From the NCBI GenBank assembly GCA_026874595.1, contig CM049307.1, forward strand, positions 73,942,643 to 74,006,642: a stretch of 64,000 nucleotides of DNA, read 5' to 3'. The number at the start of each line of letters is the position of its first letter. Position 1 is the stretch's first letter. This document shows positions 10,572 through 22,099 of the stretch, piece by piece. The notes beneath the pieces are model-generated. The model was not told the DNA's origin. It made no database searches and was given only the letters and a program-made list of their open reading frames with translations. Position numbers and translations under genes: made by a program. Source of the DNA: Sipunculus nudus (taxonomy: Eukaryota > Annelida > Sipuncula > Golfingiida > Sipunculidae).

Positions 10572-12919
10572 ATCAGGCATTTGTAAAGAAGGAGTCAATT
10601 GTCTTGCTACTTTTCTTAAGATTCATTTCAGATATCAAAACGAGTGATTCGACCATATAAACCTTGTTAACAGGTCAAAAAGATACTATTATTATAACTT
10701 GAGTGAATAGCAACTTCAATAAAAATGTTTTCGTGTTTGCACATATAAAATAGTACAATATGGGACTGCATCGTGACGTCACAGACCATGTGATTTAGCA
10801 ACACGTGCAGGCATAACACTAAGGGATGTTGACTGTATCAGTTGCAGTCGTTCCTCAGTGGGCTTGTTTTGTAATCTTTATTGTTTGCATTCTACAATAA
10901 ATACGGCGGTCTTATAAAATTAATTGCAAGATAATTTACAAATGAGCTGTACAGCTGTTGGATTTGCCAGTCCGCAGCAAAAGGGACTTTTTCTAAGCCT
11001 CTTTAAGCTGCCTGATGGGTCTATATATACAAAGGGTCACATAGATCCACTTGCAGACACTCACTAAGTAAAGCCTCATTTTTCTTAATTGACCCTAAAC
11101 ATGCTTCATCAGAGAATCACTAGTTTATTGCCTCGTATCTTGTAACTGATATCTTTATGCTACACCACATGGAGTATGATCAAGCCTGATACAGCTGATG
11201 TCAAAGGTTTCAAAGTCTCCCTGCTTGACTCTTGACCCAAGCAGACTGCAAACAAATAATAGTTAATGTGTTAACTTAACTATAAAGTTATATTCGTTAA
11301 TGATAATATTTTGTGAATCTACACTGAATTACATGAACAGTCCTACTATATACGCGTACTCTGAGAGTTTATATATGTACAGTCATAAAGCACATTTAAT
11401 ATTAATACTTTTAATGTTTGCAATCAAAGCCTGCTTACACTTGCGCTGAAAACAACAAAATTAATTTCAGTCATCTGTTAATTAGGAAATCATTATAACG
11501 GCTTCGTTCAAAAGGCTCCTTTCACCCGAATGACAAAGGGAAATATATGGCTTTGTAGCTGTCATGGTTCATGATCTGATTCATTTGTTTTAGTATTATT
11601 AGAATTGATTTATATACAAAGACAGTTGATGTTAAGAATATTTTTTTTTTGGTGATTTTATGTACTTTTAACTGTTTACATTTAAATCGATATTTCTCCG
11701 CAATTTAGTGTTAAAAAGATTTCATTTCAACGGATGGAACCTTAAAAATAATGCTTTCAAAATGGATTTTTTTTATTTTATCTAACATGCCCCTCATTGA
11801 TGAAAATTATTTTTTTTACATTTCAAATTTAAATATAAAAAAATTATATTCAGAATTTCAAATTTAAATATGATTATTTTTTATTTAAGATATATATTGT
11901 ATTTTTGTTTCAAATTTAAATATTACTACCTTTATTTTTTTATTTGCATTTTATTGATTACTTGTAATTCTTTTTACATTTCATATTTAAATAAGACAAC
12001 AAAATTTAGAAAGTCAACACCTGTTTAAAAAGTCTGTTACCTATAGGTTTATATTTATTTATATATTATATATTTAATTTAAGTACTATTTTGTAATGAA
12101 TAATATATGAAACATAAAATATTCTTAAATCTAGATAATGTCAACCTGTGTTAGAAAATTCAAAGAGTGCATATGTTATTCTCAGCTTTCAGCACATGTA
12201 TACAAATCCCAGAGCAGCAGTTTGTAAATCATTAATGATACATGAGAAAATGTTTACACACTTCATGAGACAAAACTTCTGAGACCTAAGACAGGAGATT
12301 CTGCATACTAAAACGAACTCTGCTACATTACTCTATTGGTGGTACCATAGGGCCTGCACATTTAGATTGAAAATAATTGTAGCCCACCAGAGACTCACAA
12401 TAAGCTGTCTTTGGTTGCTGTATTGTATGGGCTAATGACACAGATGAAGAACTAATGATATGGCCTTTGTTGGTGTCTACTGGCTATACTTTTACATCCG
12501 TTCAACCGTTTTTCATGCTGTAAAAATAGGGAAAGGGAGACTAACCCCTATAAAATCACTAACATTGTGTAAATATACTTTGATGCATCAACTAATTTGC
12601 CAACAAACTGATCGGTGCATATAATTACTTAAACATGTGTTAATGGAGAGATACTGGTAGCACATGTATCAGCTAGTACACAAAGGATGACCTAATTATA
12701 AGGGGTATAGGGTTTTGCCTACCAGCCTCTGACCAGGCCAGCAGTAGCCCGGATGTAAACAACAACGATGCAGTCCCCTAAATAGTTTTGTAATGCTAAG
12801 ATCTGTAATTCTTCATTTTTAATTTGTTTTGCATTCTCCATTTTTCTCAATTACGGGCAACAGCCACGGACACAGGGACTAAAGATGCTCAGCCAGTTTT
12901 AATGCCCATTATAGTATCA
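10572..12919. other. AT-rich sequence without recognised genes
   Basis: A perfect CRE (10774-10781) occurs here, as does the repeated motif block at 11815-11995. The rest shows nothing I can name. Confidence 0.5.
11815..11995. repeat. four spaced TTTCAAATTTAAATA motifs
   Basis: TTTCAAATTTAAATA occurs three times, and TTTCATATTTAAATA once, in about 175 bp. Each is followed by poly-A/T-rich spacer of variable length. This is a degenerate AT-rich tandem repeat, each copy carrying the palindrome ATTTAAAT. Confidence 0.6.
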
Positions 12920-13794
12920 TGTTACAGATGTCTCTTTTATTGTATGCAGCAGTCTTACGTGTGTATGTGCAGCGCTAGCATTGGCCGTTGCTATGGCGAC
13001 AAAGCCCGGCCCACTCGTGGGGTCTGACGTGTAAACAGTGGTCATGCTAGTCTGGGGCTTTCTCGCCTGGCCGAACCGGGCCGGCCCACGAGTAAACCCT
13101 GATATGTAGAAACACAGCGTTAGTTGTTCTAGATGTTTCCTGTAACGTGTGTATTCTTGGGTTCTTTAGATTGTTCGGGAAATGGAACGTTCTCGGCTTG
13201 AGGTGAAAAGTTATAAATACGGGGTTTTCTTTTAGAGCCGAGAGGGAGGAGAGAAATATTCCATTGGACACAAAGAGTGTAAGTCAGTTTGTGTACCTTT
13301 TCCTATAATGTTTATAGCAGTTATAGCTTTTCTTGAAATTTGTGACGGATTATAATTAGTCTTCAGTTTGCCTTTGGGATCGCTATAAGAACTTCACATT
13401 TGGATTACAAGTTGATTTTGTGAGTGAACTGAACTGAACTGAGAAGATTTATGTGAACTGTTCATCTAGATTATATGCTTTAAAGGACTTTTTGTCGCTG
13501 TGACAGTGGTGGTATCCAGGTACTGTACACTTTATGTATATACTTGTATTGATTTACTGTTGTACTGTTGTTATATTGTGAAATTGTATTGATTTAGTGT
13601 ACTGTATGTTAGTGTTGTTTTAAGAATAAATTATAATTATTTGTTAACAAAAAAACCCACTCACTTCTTTATTCATTCCTCTAGACATTTCACGCTGCCT
13701 AGTGTTACAGAATTTGATTTTATTTTATCTCTATAACAAAATTTATGCTCGTCACGCACCACTACGTGATCTGTTGATATTAGGTTCCGTAACA
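12920..13794 (+). mobile_element. solo LTR, copy 2 of the 7034 family
   Basis: The element begins TGTTACAGATGTCTCTTTTA and ends GGTTCCGTAACA. ATCA lies on both sides (12916-12919 and 13795-13798), a 4 bp target duplication. A good TATA box (TATAAATACGGGG) lies at about 13212 and AATAAA at about 13627, which gives the U3-R-U5 order on the plus strand. It matches the reverse complement of copy 1 and is about 290 bp longer. No primer-binding site or gag-pol frame follows, so it is a solo LTR. The minus-strand ORF at 13047-13271 is a shadow inside it. Confidence 0.75.
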
Positions 13795-15368
13795 ATCATA
13801 AGAAACTGGTTAATACCATTAGTTCTGGTATAACACAGCCTTTTTCACTATCAATTTCCCACAAATGCTTGGAGGTTGTGTCATTCAGTTTGTGCTCCAT
13901 TTGTTCAGATTTGTCGAAAAATATCCATATGACAAGAATTCTGGATATCATTAAGTACTTCATTATTCTCTTGACCTATTACTCCTAGGTTTTCAGAACA
14001 TATGTAACCGGGTTTTTACTATCTTTAACACAGTCTATCAGTGAGTACACGCAGCAAACGTCTAATGGCTCAACCATTCTCTTTAGTACAAAATAAAAGG
14101 TAAACTCGATTTCGCCGAATGGAAGACGTGGGCGAGTACGAACGAACACCGGTTGTTAAGATATAGACTGGTACCGGTTCCTGATTATCGCTCATTTGCC
14201 GGTTTGGGGGAAAGTGGGGTGGGGGGGGGGGGGGGGGGTTGGTGGGCTAGTGATTCTTTGGCGATTGGATACATCAATGAGTTTACATGTAAACTCTTTG
14301 GATACATCTGGTATTCATTCTTCTGTTACGAAGTTTGGTTTTATGGATAAGGGCAGTCTTTGTTTTCTTCACAGCATTTTAAATCTTTCTCACGTTCATA
14401 ACAATTTCATTCAAAGAGACATAATCAGGGGCAGAATAATTTGCCTATTCTTCATCCTATCACTTCACTTTTGCTTAATACAATGTTTTAGCCAAAACAA
14501 TCCCAGCACACCTTGAGCTTTATAACACCTCATTATGGTTCTGCATGCGTCTGTTTACAACAACAAGGCCGCGTGACCCGAGGTCCGATTTTGCGCATGC
14601 GCGACAGACCCCAAACAAAGAGTATTTCAGACATGGACCTTCGTGTCCTCTGATAGATCTCTGCTAGATGGACATGGTCCATTGGCCGTATGTAAATTCA
14701 TTATAGAACCTATCGCAACAGATTCGTACGATAGGTCCAGTGGTCTCAGCTGAAATAACAGTCATAGCACAGTGTGAGCTCGTGTATCGGGTCCCTAAGC
14801 AACATGCAATGTTTCAGACAGCGGAAACATGTATTACATTTTCTTTGGACCAAGTCAGTAAGAGCATCTCTGAATGACAGGTGTTGTGGCCCGGACTTTG
14901 CACGGAGTTCCATGCGCTGTGACGCTGTTTTGACGTCTGTGATCGCGCCCGGTCCATTTTTTAAACACTCGTGCACAGGGGTAAGCCAACGGTTTCAGGG
15001 CAATATTTTATCAGTTACCATTTTATTTCAAAGGGAAGACACTATTTTCCGTTTTAATTCAAAATGCATTATATGTGATTAGATCCCTTTAATACACAAT
15101 GCATGGGGTTTGTTGTCCAATTGATTCAGCACAAAGAAAATTTAATTTAAACATGATCTTGGTCGAAAGTGATGCCAAGTAAATATAAGAATATGAAATC
15201 ATGTTGTGTTAGTATATCAGTTAAACGGAAAATTCATGACTGTTTTACTAATATATACTGATGTACTGATGAAAATGTGTAGACCAGTGATAAGTTTAAG
15301 CCCGTCACTAAAGATTTCGAAATCCTCTATTTTTACGACTTTTCAATTCAGTTTTAATTTTATATAAT
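13795..15368. other. no gene demonstrated
   Basis: Contains a G18 tract (14221-14238), an NRF1-like TGCGCATGCGC (14592-14602), and overlapping opposite-strand frames at 14746-15082. The minus frame there has a CxxCxxC-like run (CNTCFRCLKHC), but I see no supporting exon structure. Confidence 0.4.
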
Positions 15369-15662
15369 TCACATTAATACAGAGGAAATGATGCAGACGG
15401 AAGATATTAGGTGATAAAAAATAAAATTGTGAATAGTGTATAAAAGAAATCTGCAGGCTTCGTGGTAAAGGTCGTTGCCTGGACAAGTCAGCACGGCATC
15501 ACTAATTGCGTTGTCATAATTTGTAGGCAAAACTGTCAATGTGTCGTTGTCCATGACAGGTAATAAGGGCTTCCTTCCGCTTAGTATTTCTAGTTTAAAG
15601 TTCAAATCACTTTCCGTAGTCCCACGCCAAGCTCTTCTGTCAATGTTACAGGAGACCACCAT
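15369..15662 (-). other. 97-codon ORF, protein-like but unidentified
   Basis: The minus-strand frame begins MVVSCNIDRRAWRGTTESDL. It has a mixed, non-repetitive composition for about 80 residues (including MDNDTLTVLPTNYDNAISDA) before a hydrophobic AT-rich tail. I recognise no family. The ATG context is weak and no donor is obvious before the tail. On the plus strand the start of the segment overlaps a tRNA-like 'gcttcgtggtaaaggtcg', so it may be a decayed repeat. On the opposite strand a 32 bp interval at about 15650-15681 is bounded by 'ttacag' and 'AAG|gtaagg', a competing exon interpretation. Confidence 0.2.
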
Positions 15663-16329
15663 CCAAAGAAACCCGAAGTCAAGGTAAGGTCAGCTTATAA
15701 AATCATGTGCGACTTCCCCAAATCTGTCATGACGTTGGCAACTATTATTAATAATAACTATAAGTCTGCATTCTAAGGCATGCAAGCCTCCGCCATACGA
15801 ATGTCCCTATTGTGGAATGCTCCTAAACCCGTGTTTGCATTCACTTATTTAGCCCATAATCCCAGGTTCATTCGTGCATGCGTGACTCTGCATTTGTGAA
15901 TATTCCTTGATAACGCACCGATATCGGGATCATGTACTGGATCCACAACAAAATGTAATCGATTATTAACCCATTTCCGAAATGCCCTAAAATTACATTA
16001 GGTTCAAGAACAAACATACGAAAGCATACCTTTGGCAATGAAAGTGTGAAAAATACATGAACAAAACCCTTTTTTTATAAATGTCAATTTACAATAATTA
16101 TAAAAAGCTACCCACAATAACAATATAAATAAATATCATATTAATATAAGAGCAATTCTGATAATTGTTTTACTACAAAATTTATCATAAATCCACTTAT
16201 TATTGATTATAATTAATAATACGTCAGTAACTGATTTCAGAGGATAAATGCTACTTTTTAGGATAAATTTCAGTTATACGCCGTACATTGTTTACATCAT
16301 CACCTATATATTAATGACAACTGCAATGT

Positions 16330-16640
16330 CTTATTTAAAGGGGCCTATTCCGATAGCTGACGTCGGTTAACTACAGATAATCCCTGGAACCCTTTTAAAA
16401 CTACGCCAAGGATCTCCAATCCCACAGCACACAGGCTGTTTGTTTTGTTTATAGCCAAGTGTTGATGAGAGAGAGAGAGGGGGGGGGGGGCACAAAATCA
16501 AAACACATTTAACAAGGACATCTGGCGGCCAATCAGAAGAAGCAGCGTTTTGCATAGGGAGATTTGCAACTCCTGACCTTTCAACTTCCGCACATAGACA
16601 ACCAACCACCTTAGTTTACATGATTTTTGTTTGGCAACAT
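16330..16640. repeat. dispersed repeat family R2, copy 1
   Basis: Shares ordered blocks with 21770-22095, including aacaaggacatctggc, gttttgca, cctttcaact(t)c/gcgcacat and (g/t)ccaacat-ttttac. A (GA)n-G12 tract lies inside it. Function and class are unknown. Confidence 0.5.
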
Positions 16641-17485
16641 TTTACTAACACCTTGTAGATATACAAGTTTACATATCTGTCACAGAGGCGTTATCAGAAC
16701 TTTTCTTATCAGGAATCATCTACAGTTCTTAAATATGTCAGCCAAAAAATCACAGATTCGACGGAAAATGAAAGTGTATAATGGTGTTAACGAAATAAAA
16801 CACATACACGCACACATACACGTCTTAAACCCATGGACTTAGGTACATGGGAAGCACAGCGTGTTCCAATTTGCGTCCCGAGAAGATAGGACAAAAAACG
16901 TACTTATCCTCATTTTAGTCATTAGAACATTTGTTTGAAGTCAGACTCAGGAAGAAACCTGAGTGATGAAAGAGGAAATTAATGTGAAGTGTGGTCAGCG
17001 AGGTCACGTGACTCAATTTGAACGACAATGCTGTCTTTGTATCTAATCAGCTCTTCCAGGCGTAATTAAATGGTTTACTCACAGATCGGCAAATTAAAAA
17101 TTCAGATAGACGGTGAGGAACTAGTTTTTTAGTAACTTTATTGTCTGCTACCTATTTGTTTTCATTACTTGCCAATATCACGTTCAAGTTAATTCGGGCA
17201 CAATAATCGGTCTATTGATGTGGTACCATCAGTGCCTACTCATAGTTATTTTGCAATTAATTTAATAGTTTTTATCATAAAAATTCACACCCCATTATTC
17301 ACACAAATATACAGGGCTAATGGAATTGAAGCTAATATACTGTTATATCAACTTTTATGGATAGTCTGAGGGGAAAAAAACACCCTAAAACAGGTCATTC
17401 ACAGTTAAGTGATAGCGATCCATGGCAGTGATTTTTAAAAATAAAATTTAACTAAATATATCCCGTTAGATTCTTAAATTGGAGC
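16641..17485. other. no gene recognised
   Basis: A short basic frame opens at 16735 with MSAKKSQIRRKMKVYN and meets a weak donor-like ATG|gtgtta, but nothing else supports it. Confidence 0.4.
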
Positions 17486-17660
17486 GTGGACCGTGGTGGC
17501 GTAATGGTTATGGCTCTTGACTTGTGACCACAAGGTTGAGGTTTCGAATCACGCCAAGACCCCTGGCCAAAGTCTTTACCGCAAGAGTGCGCCCTCTCCA
17601 CCCAGGAGTGAATGGGTTCTGGTTATACATGGACAGCAGGCAAAATGTAGAATGGAAAAC
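17486..17660 (+). mobile_element. tRNA-derived SINE
   Basis: A tRNA-like head has an A box (tggcgtaatggttatgg) and a B box (ggtttcgaatcac). It is followed by the body motif 'ctccacccaggagtgaatgg', which I associate with widespread metazoan SINEs. The internal RNA polymerase III promoter is degraded in the B box (an extra t). Confidence 0.7.
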
Positions 17661-18633
17661 CCTACAGCGTCTTCAAAGACGTGTGTATAGGATGTATACT
17701 CCCCAGGGAGCCAAGAAAAGCTACAAGAATGAACAGGTCTGAAGACCAGGAAGGCAAAGTGGATCCGTGATATCAGACAATTAATCATTAACCATAACCT
17801 TAAATTTAATTACTCGAATGACACTAATTTTTATTTTTACATTATACTTAAACAGACCCAGCTAGATTTATTTATTCTTTTTCACATAAATTAATTTTTA
17901 GAGATTCCAAGTATAAGGACATAAAATATCATCACACTAGCGACACCTGTTTGCGACGACTCAAACGGAGTTGTCAGGTTCACTGTACTGACAGGGATAA
18001 TTGTGTTTTGATATACCGTATTTCCTTGATCAGACCCCGGGACCTTAAATAGTTGCCTGTATTATTCAGTGGCCGGGGCAAAACAATATCTAAAACATAA
18101 ATACAGGCCTTAAATAGACGCCGGTCTAGTTCAAAAGGTGGGGTGTCAGAGTAGTTTTTAGTTTGCTGCCAGATGCCTTTCTCCTTTTATAATAAAATGT
18201 GCATTTACTGGTCAGATTTACAGGACATTCTTATATGAATTTTTGATAATATGTTTAATTCCTTTATAAATCTTTCTTTTTTCTTACGTGCATGCCTATT
18301 TGTTTCCATTATGATTAAAACCGATCACCGATCATAGTAAACGGTACACAAATACAATGTCAAGCCAAATCGCGCCCCTTGCTTTCCATTTTGAAGCGCT
18401 TTTAAGTGCGTCCCCAGTGTTACCAAACCTCCGCTTCCTAGAATGTTTTAAGGTATAAATAGTATTTCCTTCTTGTGGACTACCAATACATTCGGTGGAA
18501 TATTCCCGGCAGAAAATATCATACACCAGTAATTACCAGGTCGGAAACGCTTGATTAAGCTGTGTTAAACTGAATCAGTTCGAATTGGGAGGAAGGTGTC
18601 ATAAAGACGAATTACGGAGTGCCGTGATATGAA

Positions 18634-18650
18634 CCCCCCCCCCCCCCCCC
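18634..18650. repeat. C17 homopolymer
   Basis: Seventeen cytosines in a row. Confidence 0.95.
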
Positions 18651-18876
18651 AATATTCCGATGGAACTAATGTTACCAGTTGTACGCGATATACCGTTAAT
18701 GGAAGGGCCACCCCGTGTTCAGAATCTGCATGATCGAAACAATATTACCAACTACACGCGGTGTAAAATAACGGAACAGCCACATGAAACATCGGCCATA
18801 TCAGGGTTCCTGGTTTCAAGAAGCCCGTGGGGACAGAATCTACGGTGGCTCGTATAGGACATGCACAAAATTATTT

Positions 18877-19095
18877 TTTATCTCGTTCCCACGCGATAGT
18901 ATCTCGTGGCCACGCGATAATTATCTCGTTCCCACGAGATAGTATCTCGTTCCCACGCGATAATTATCTCGTTCCCACGCGAAAGTATCTCGTGGCCACG
19001 CGATAATTATCTCGTTCCCACGCGTTAGTATCGCGTGGCCACGCGATAATTATCTCGTTCCCACGCGTAAGTATCGCGTGGCCACGCGTTAGTAT
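18877..19095. repeat. left subterminal palindromic array
   Basis: About ten tandem, partly palindromic units of roughly 20 bp, alternating TTCCCACG and GGCCACG cores between ATCTCG/CGCGATA arms. Such arrays next to TIRs are usually transposase-binding sites, which is an inference here. Confidence 0.75.
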
Positions 19096-19812
19096 GCCAT
19101 GCTAGCTAAAGCCCTCATTTGGACAAGAATGTCTGTGGTCTGTTATATGTCGAGCGTTGATGCAGCTTAAATTGTTTGTATGTATTTCGTTGTATGTGCG
19201 TTTGCCCCGAATGCTTCGAGGTAAATTTCAGCAGTTTTCATTGCGTTGTCTCAACATTTCATTGCGTTGGTTCAACTAGCCCATTTTTATTTGTTCATGG
19301 AAAACTGTATTGAGTTTGCTTAAGGGTAAGGGTGATATTAACCCCTGTGTACCAAACGTATGAATTAAACTAAAACACTTGTTTGTATTTTACCTTCCCA
19401 GAAAAATTTTATTTTTTTAGCCATGTCACTTCATTATGACTCGGGGGGGGGGGGGGGGGGAGGCAGGGAAACATGCCCACCTAACTTTTTAAGGAGACCT
19501 TTTTGTGAGAAATTTGCTCATCCTTCCCCTTCACATCTTTCTTTCCACAATAATACTTCAGTTGTGTAATTCATATTATGAAAATTTATTATGACAAATA
19601 TTTTACCCGAACTACCCCCCCCCCTTCCCGCTCACACATTCACTGAACAAACATGGCCCATGAGTGTTGTATGAGTCCCGGTTGCATCATTTCAGGTCTC
19701 AGCATTTTAAGTCCGCTCCAAAATCATGCTAATAATTGACCATAGTCTTCATCCAGTGTAGAGAAACAAGCCTTAGGGATTTAAGATGTAAGTCTTACTG
19801 TATTGTCTATCT

Positions 19813-19945
19813 ACATTTATCTCGTTTCCACGCGATAATTATCGCGTGGCCACGAAATACTAACGCGTGGGACAAGATCATTATCGCGTGGCCACGAGAT
19901 ACTTACGCGTTGTAACTAGATACTATCTCGTGGGAACGAGATAAA
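19813..19945. repeat. right subterminal palindromic array
   Basis: Shorter and more diverged than the left array, with the same ATCGCGTGGCCACGA-type dyads. Confidence 0.7.
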
Positions 19946-20224
19946 AATAATTTTGTGCATGTCCTATACGAGCCACCGTAAGAATCTTCTGGACAACTGC
20001 ATATCTCAAAAATCGGTTTCCCTGTAAATTCTGAATATGATACGCGGTTATGGAGATTGCGTGTGTCCTATATCCCTGTGGCATCTTATAATATTTCGTT
20101 AATACAATTCGTTTACCGGCGATGTTTTTAATCGCAGTACCGACGCGTACTTTTGTACTTTTGTCTGCCGATCCCTGATAATGTATATATAATACATTTA
20201 TAATATAATTTCCCAGAATTTCGT

Positions 20225-20539
20225 TATAAAACCGTCTGGTTGCTCCTGTACACAAGTCGAAAGGTGCTTACACCGGGCGCGATCAGTGGCTTTAAACATA
20301 AACATAGCGCGCACGCCACCTGGTAGCCATACACGCAACATCACAAATCTAGATTATTTAAGCTTCCAAACGGTGCTTCTGTGTTTCTTGTTTGGGAGTT
20401 CACACATGCTTTAATCATACTCTCCTGTCATGGTAAACAGAACTGCTGTGTAAGTGTTTACTCAGACACAGAAGAGTATCAACGTATTAATCAAGTGAAC
20501 TGGAGAGAGTAAGTCTGAGTGCCAAGATGGATTCGCTCG
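20225..20539 (+). repeat. ~300 bp cassette, copy A (promoter/first-exon-like)
   Basis: Homologous to 30205-30530. Shared blocks include aaacataaacatagcgcg, ttccaaacggt, tgtttactca(g)aca and gtctg-gtgcc--gATG. Copy A has a TATA-like TTATAAAACC near its start. It ends with AAGATGGATTCGCTCG followed by a donor-like gtatgtt at 20540. This would encode M-D-S-L plus one base before a phase-1 intron. Copy B keeps the ATG but not the donor. It is either a duplicated promoter plus first exon or a transposable-element family. The two copies are 10 kb apart in the same orientation. Confidence 0.45.
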
Positions 20540-20919
20540 GTATGTTTTAATATGTTTGCCTGTCTTCATATGTGTGGAAAGACATCTCGAGTTCTGTTTT
20601 TTTTTAAATATTTTAAAACTAATTTTTCATCAAAGTGTTGTCGTTGATATTAGGACACCGGTAGGAAGAGCCTCGTTAGGAAAGGATTGAATACTCGTGT
20701 CAATTTGGAAGAAGAAATAGACAACATTCCGTTGCTGACGAGGTTTTTTTTATTTACATATTTTAAGTTATTTTTTGGAGATAACGGCCTCCATATTTGA
20801 ATGCTGGCATAACTAAGTACTACATACATCTGCAGAATTCTATTCTTGTTTCGCACTACTATACGTGAAAAGGCGGAAAAACATGACTTTTCTGGCATCA
20901 ACCGCACCTGCGGGTTCTG

Positions 20920-21056
20920 GGAAAGTAATCTCTCCTATAACCTGCGAAAGGCGCACTCATGTGTGAATAAAACACGACTGGATAGGGCCCGACCCTGAAA
21001 ATCTCACCGCCTCGGCTGAGATTCGATCTCCCCTTGATCACTAGACTACAGAGGCC
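20920..21056 (-). mobile_element. tRNA-derived SINE
   Basis: On the minus strand the A box (gtagtctagtgatcaagg) and B box (agatcgaatctcagcc) are in tRNA spacing. A SINE-like body follows (gaggcggtgagattttcagg). Both boxes have substitutions. Confidence 0.6.
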
Positions 21057-21149
21057 GGTTGTTGTTAACAAGCTTTGTACGTCTGCTTGTCAATTATACT
21101 TTCTGATCTCTCAATCGTCCTAAAATTTTCGACCCCCGCCCCTCTCCCT

Positions 21150-21197
21150 CCTGTCTCTCTCTCATTCTCAATCTCTGTCTCTCTCTGTCTCTTTGTC

Positions 21198-21284
<87 letters not shown>
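21150..21284. repeat. (GTCT)n/(CT)n microsatellite
   Basis: About ten GTCT units followed by about 20 CT units, preceded by degenerate CT-rich sequence. The ORFs on both strands here (21075-21323) are low-complexity artefacts. Confidence 0.95.
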
Positions 21285-21286
<2 letters not shown>

Positions 21287-21769
21287 AAAACATCAGTATT
21301 CAAACCTGCCATATTCACTGTAAAATGAGCTGCGACACGACCATGCTCAATAAATTAGTATAATTCTACATCCATGTCAGTGACAGTACTTTCATGTCGA
21401 TTAATTGATTATATCGGCGATTCGTCTTTCTCTTCATAATCGAGTAAATAGATTACATTTTCATCGATCACATACGATTATAGATGTAAATGTCAATATG
21501 TTACGGGGATTATATGATAGACATGCAGGAAACATGATACAAACTTGTGACCATTAAATATACATTAACTGATGGGAATATATTCACAGTTCACAGTACT
21601 ATAAAAAACGTTTTATCGAAATTTGAAATAATATTTGACGACGATTCTTTTCGTCTGCCATTGTGTATATATACAGAAGGCCCCGGAATTATGATATACG
21701 AAATTGTGTCAGAATTGTCAGAACTTCAAATATTAATAAAGTCAATTCCTACATCCGACGTGGATCAGA

Positions 21770-22095
21770 TAAAGATAAACCCTTGAACCTCTTTAAAAGA
21801 GCCCAAAAAAGCGCCGATCACACAGTGCAAAGGTTGTCCGTTTTGTTCACCTCCGCATGTTTATAACATGTGAGGGACAATAAAATGGCTTTTCATCGTA
21901 ATCCAAACAAGGACATCTGGCATCATATGAGAGAAACCAGGGTTTTGCAAAGGACAATAGATGGCCTTGTTTCAGTTTACTCTCATCAACTACAACTAGA
22001 CCTTTCAACTTGCGCACATGCGCAATCAATCCCCTCCGGTCATATGTTTTTTTCTTCTTTTAGCCAACATGGTAACATTTGCCGGGTTAAGTAAC
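21770..22095. repeat. dispersed repeat family R2, copy 2
   Basis: Matches 16330-16640 in the same order and orientation, with insertions. The matching segment includes aacaaggacatctggc and cctttcaacttgcgcacat. Confidence 0.5.
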
Positions 22096-22099
22096 AGCT

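Larger units (their letters stand above)
18841..19980. mobile_element. complete non-autonomous TIR element with palindromic subterminal repeats
   Basis: The left end reads TACGGTGGCTCGTATAGGAC and continues ATGCACAAAATTATTTTT. The right end is its reverse complement for over 50 bp with one T-run indel. The hexamer agaatc lies immediately outside both ends (18835-18840 and 19981-19986), an apparent target duplication. Internal to each TIR is a cluster of dyad units, ATCTCGTTCCCACGCGATAA alternating with ATCTCGTGGCCACGCGATAA, at 18877-19095 and 19813-19945. The ~700 bp core contains a G18 tract (19443-19460) and no transposase frame. The superfamily is not assignable by eye. Confidence 0.8.

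Noticed and set aside
7034-13794. The two related ~0.6-0.9 kb sequences as the LTRs of one intact retrotransposon
   Set aside because: They are in opposite orientation and have different target duplications (ATAT and ATCA), and no gag-pol frames lie between them.
14746-15082. Cys-rich minus-strand ORF (CNTCFRCLKHC) as a zinc-finger exon
   Set aside because: Spacing fits no finger class I know, the opposite strand is equally open, and no splice pair supports it.
21075-21323. Paired ORFs of Ser/Leu- and Arg/Glu-repeats
   Set aside because: Both are translations of (GTCT)n(CT)n microsatellite DNA.
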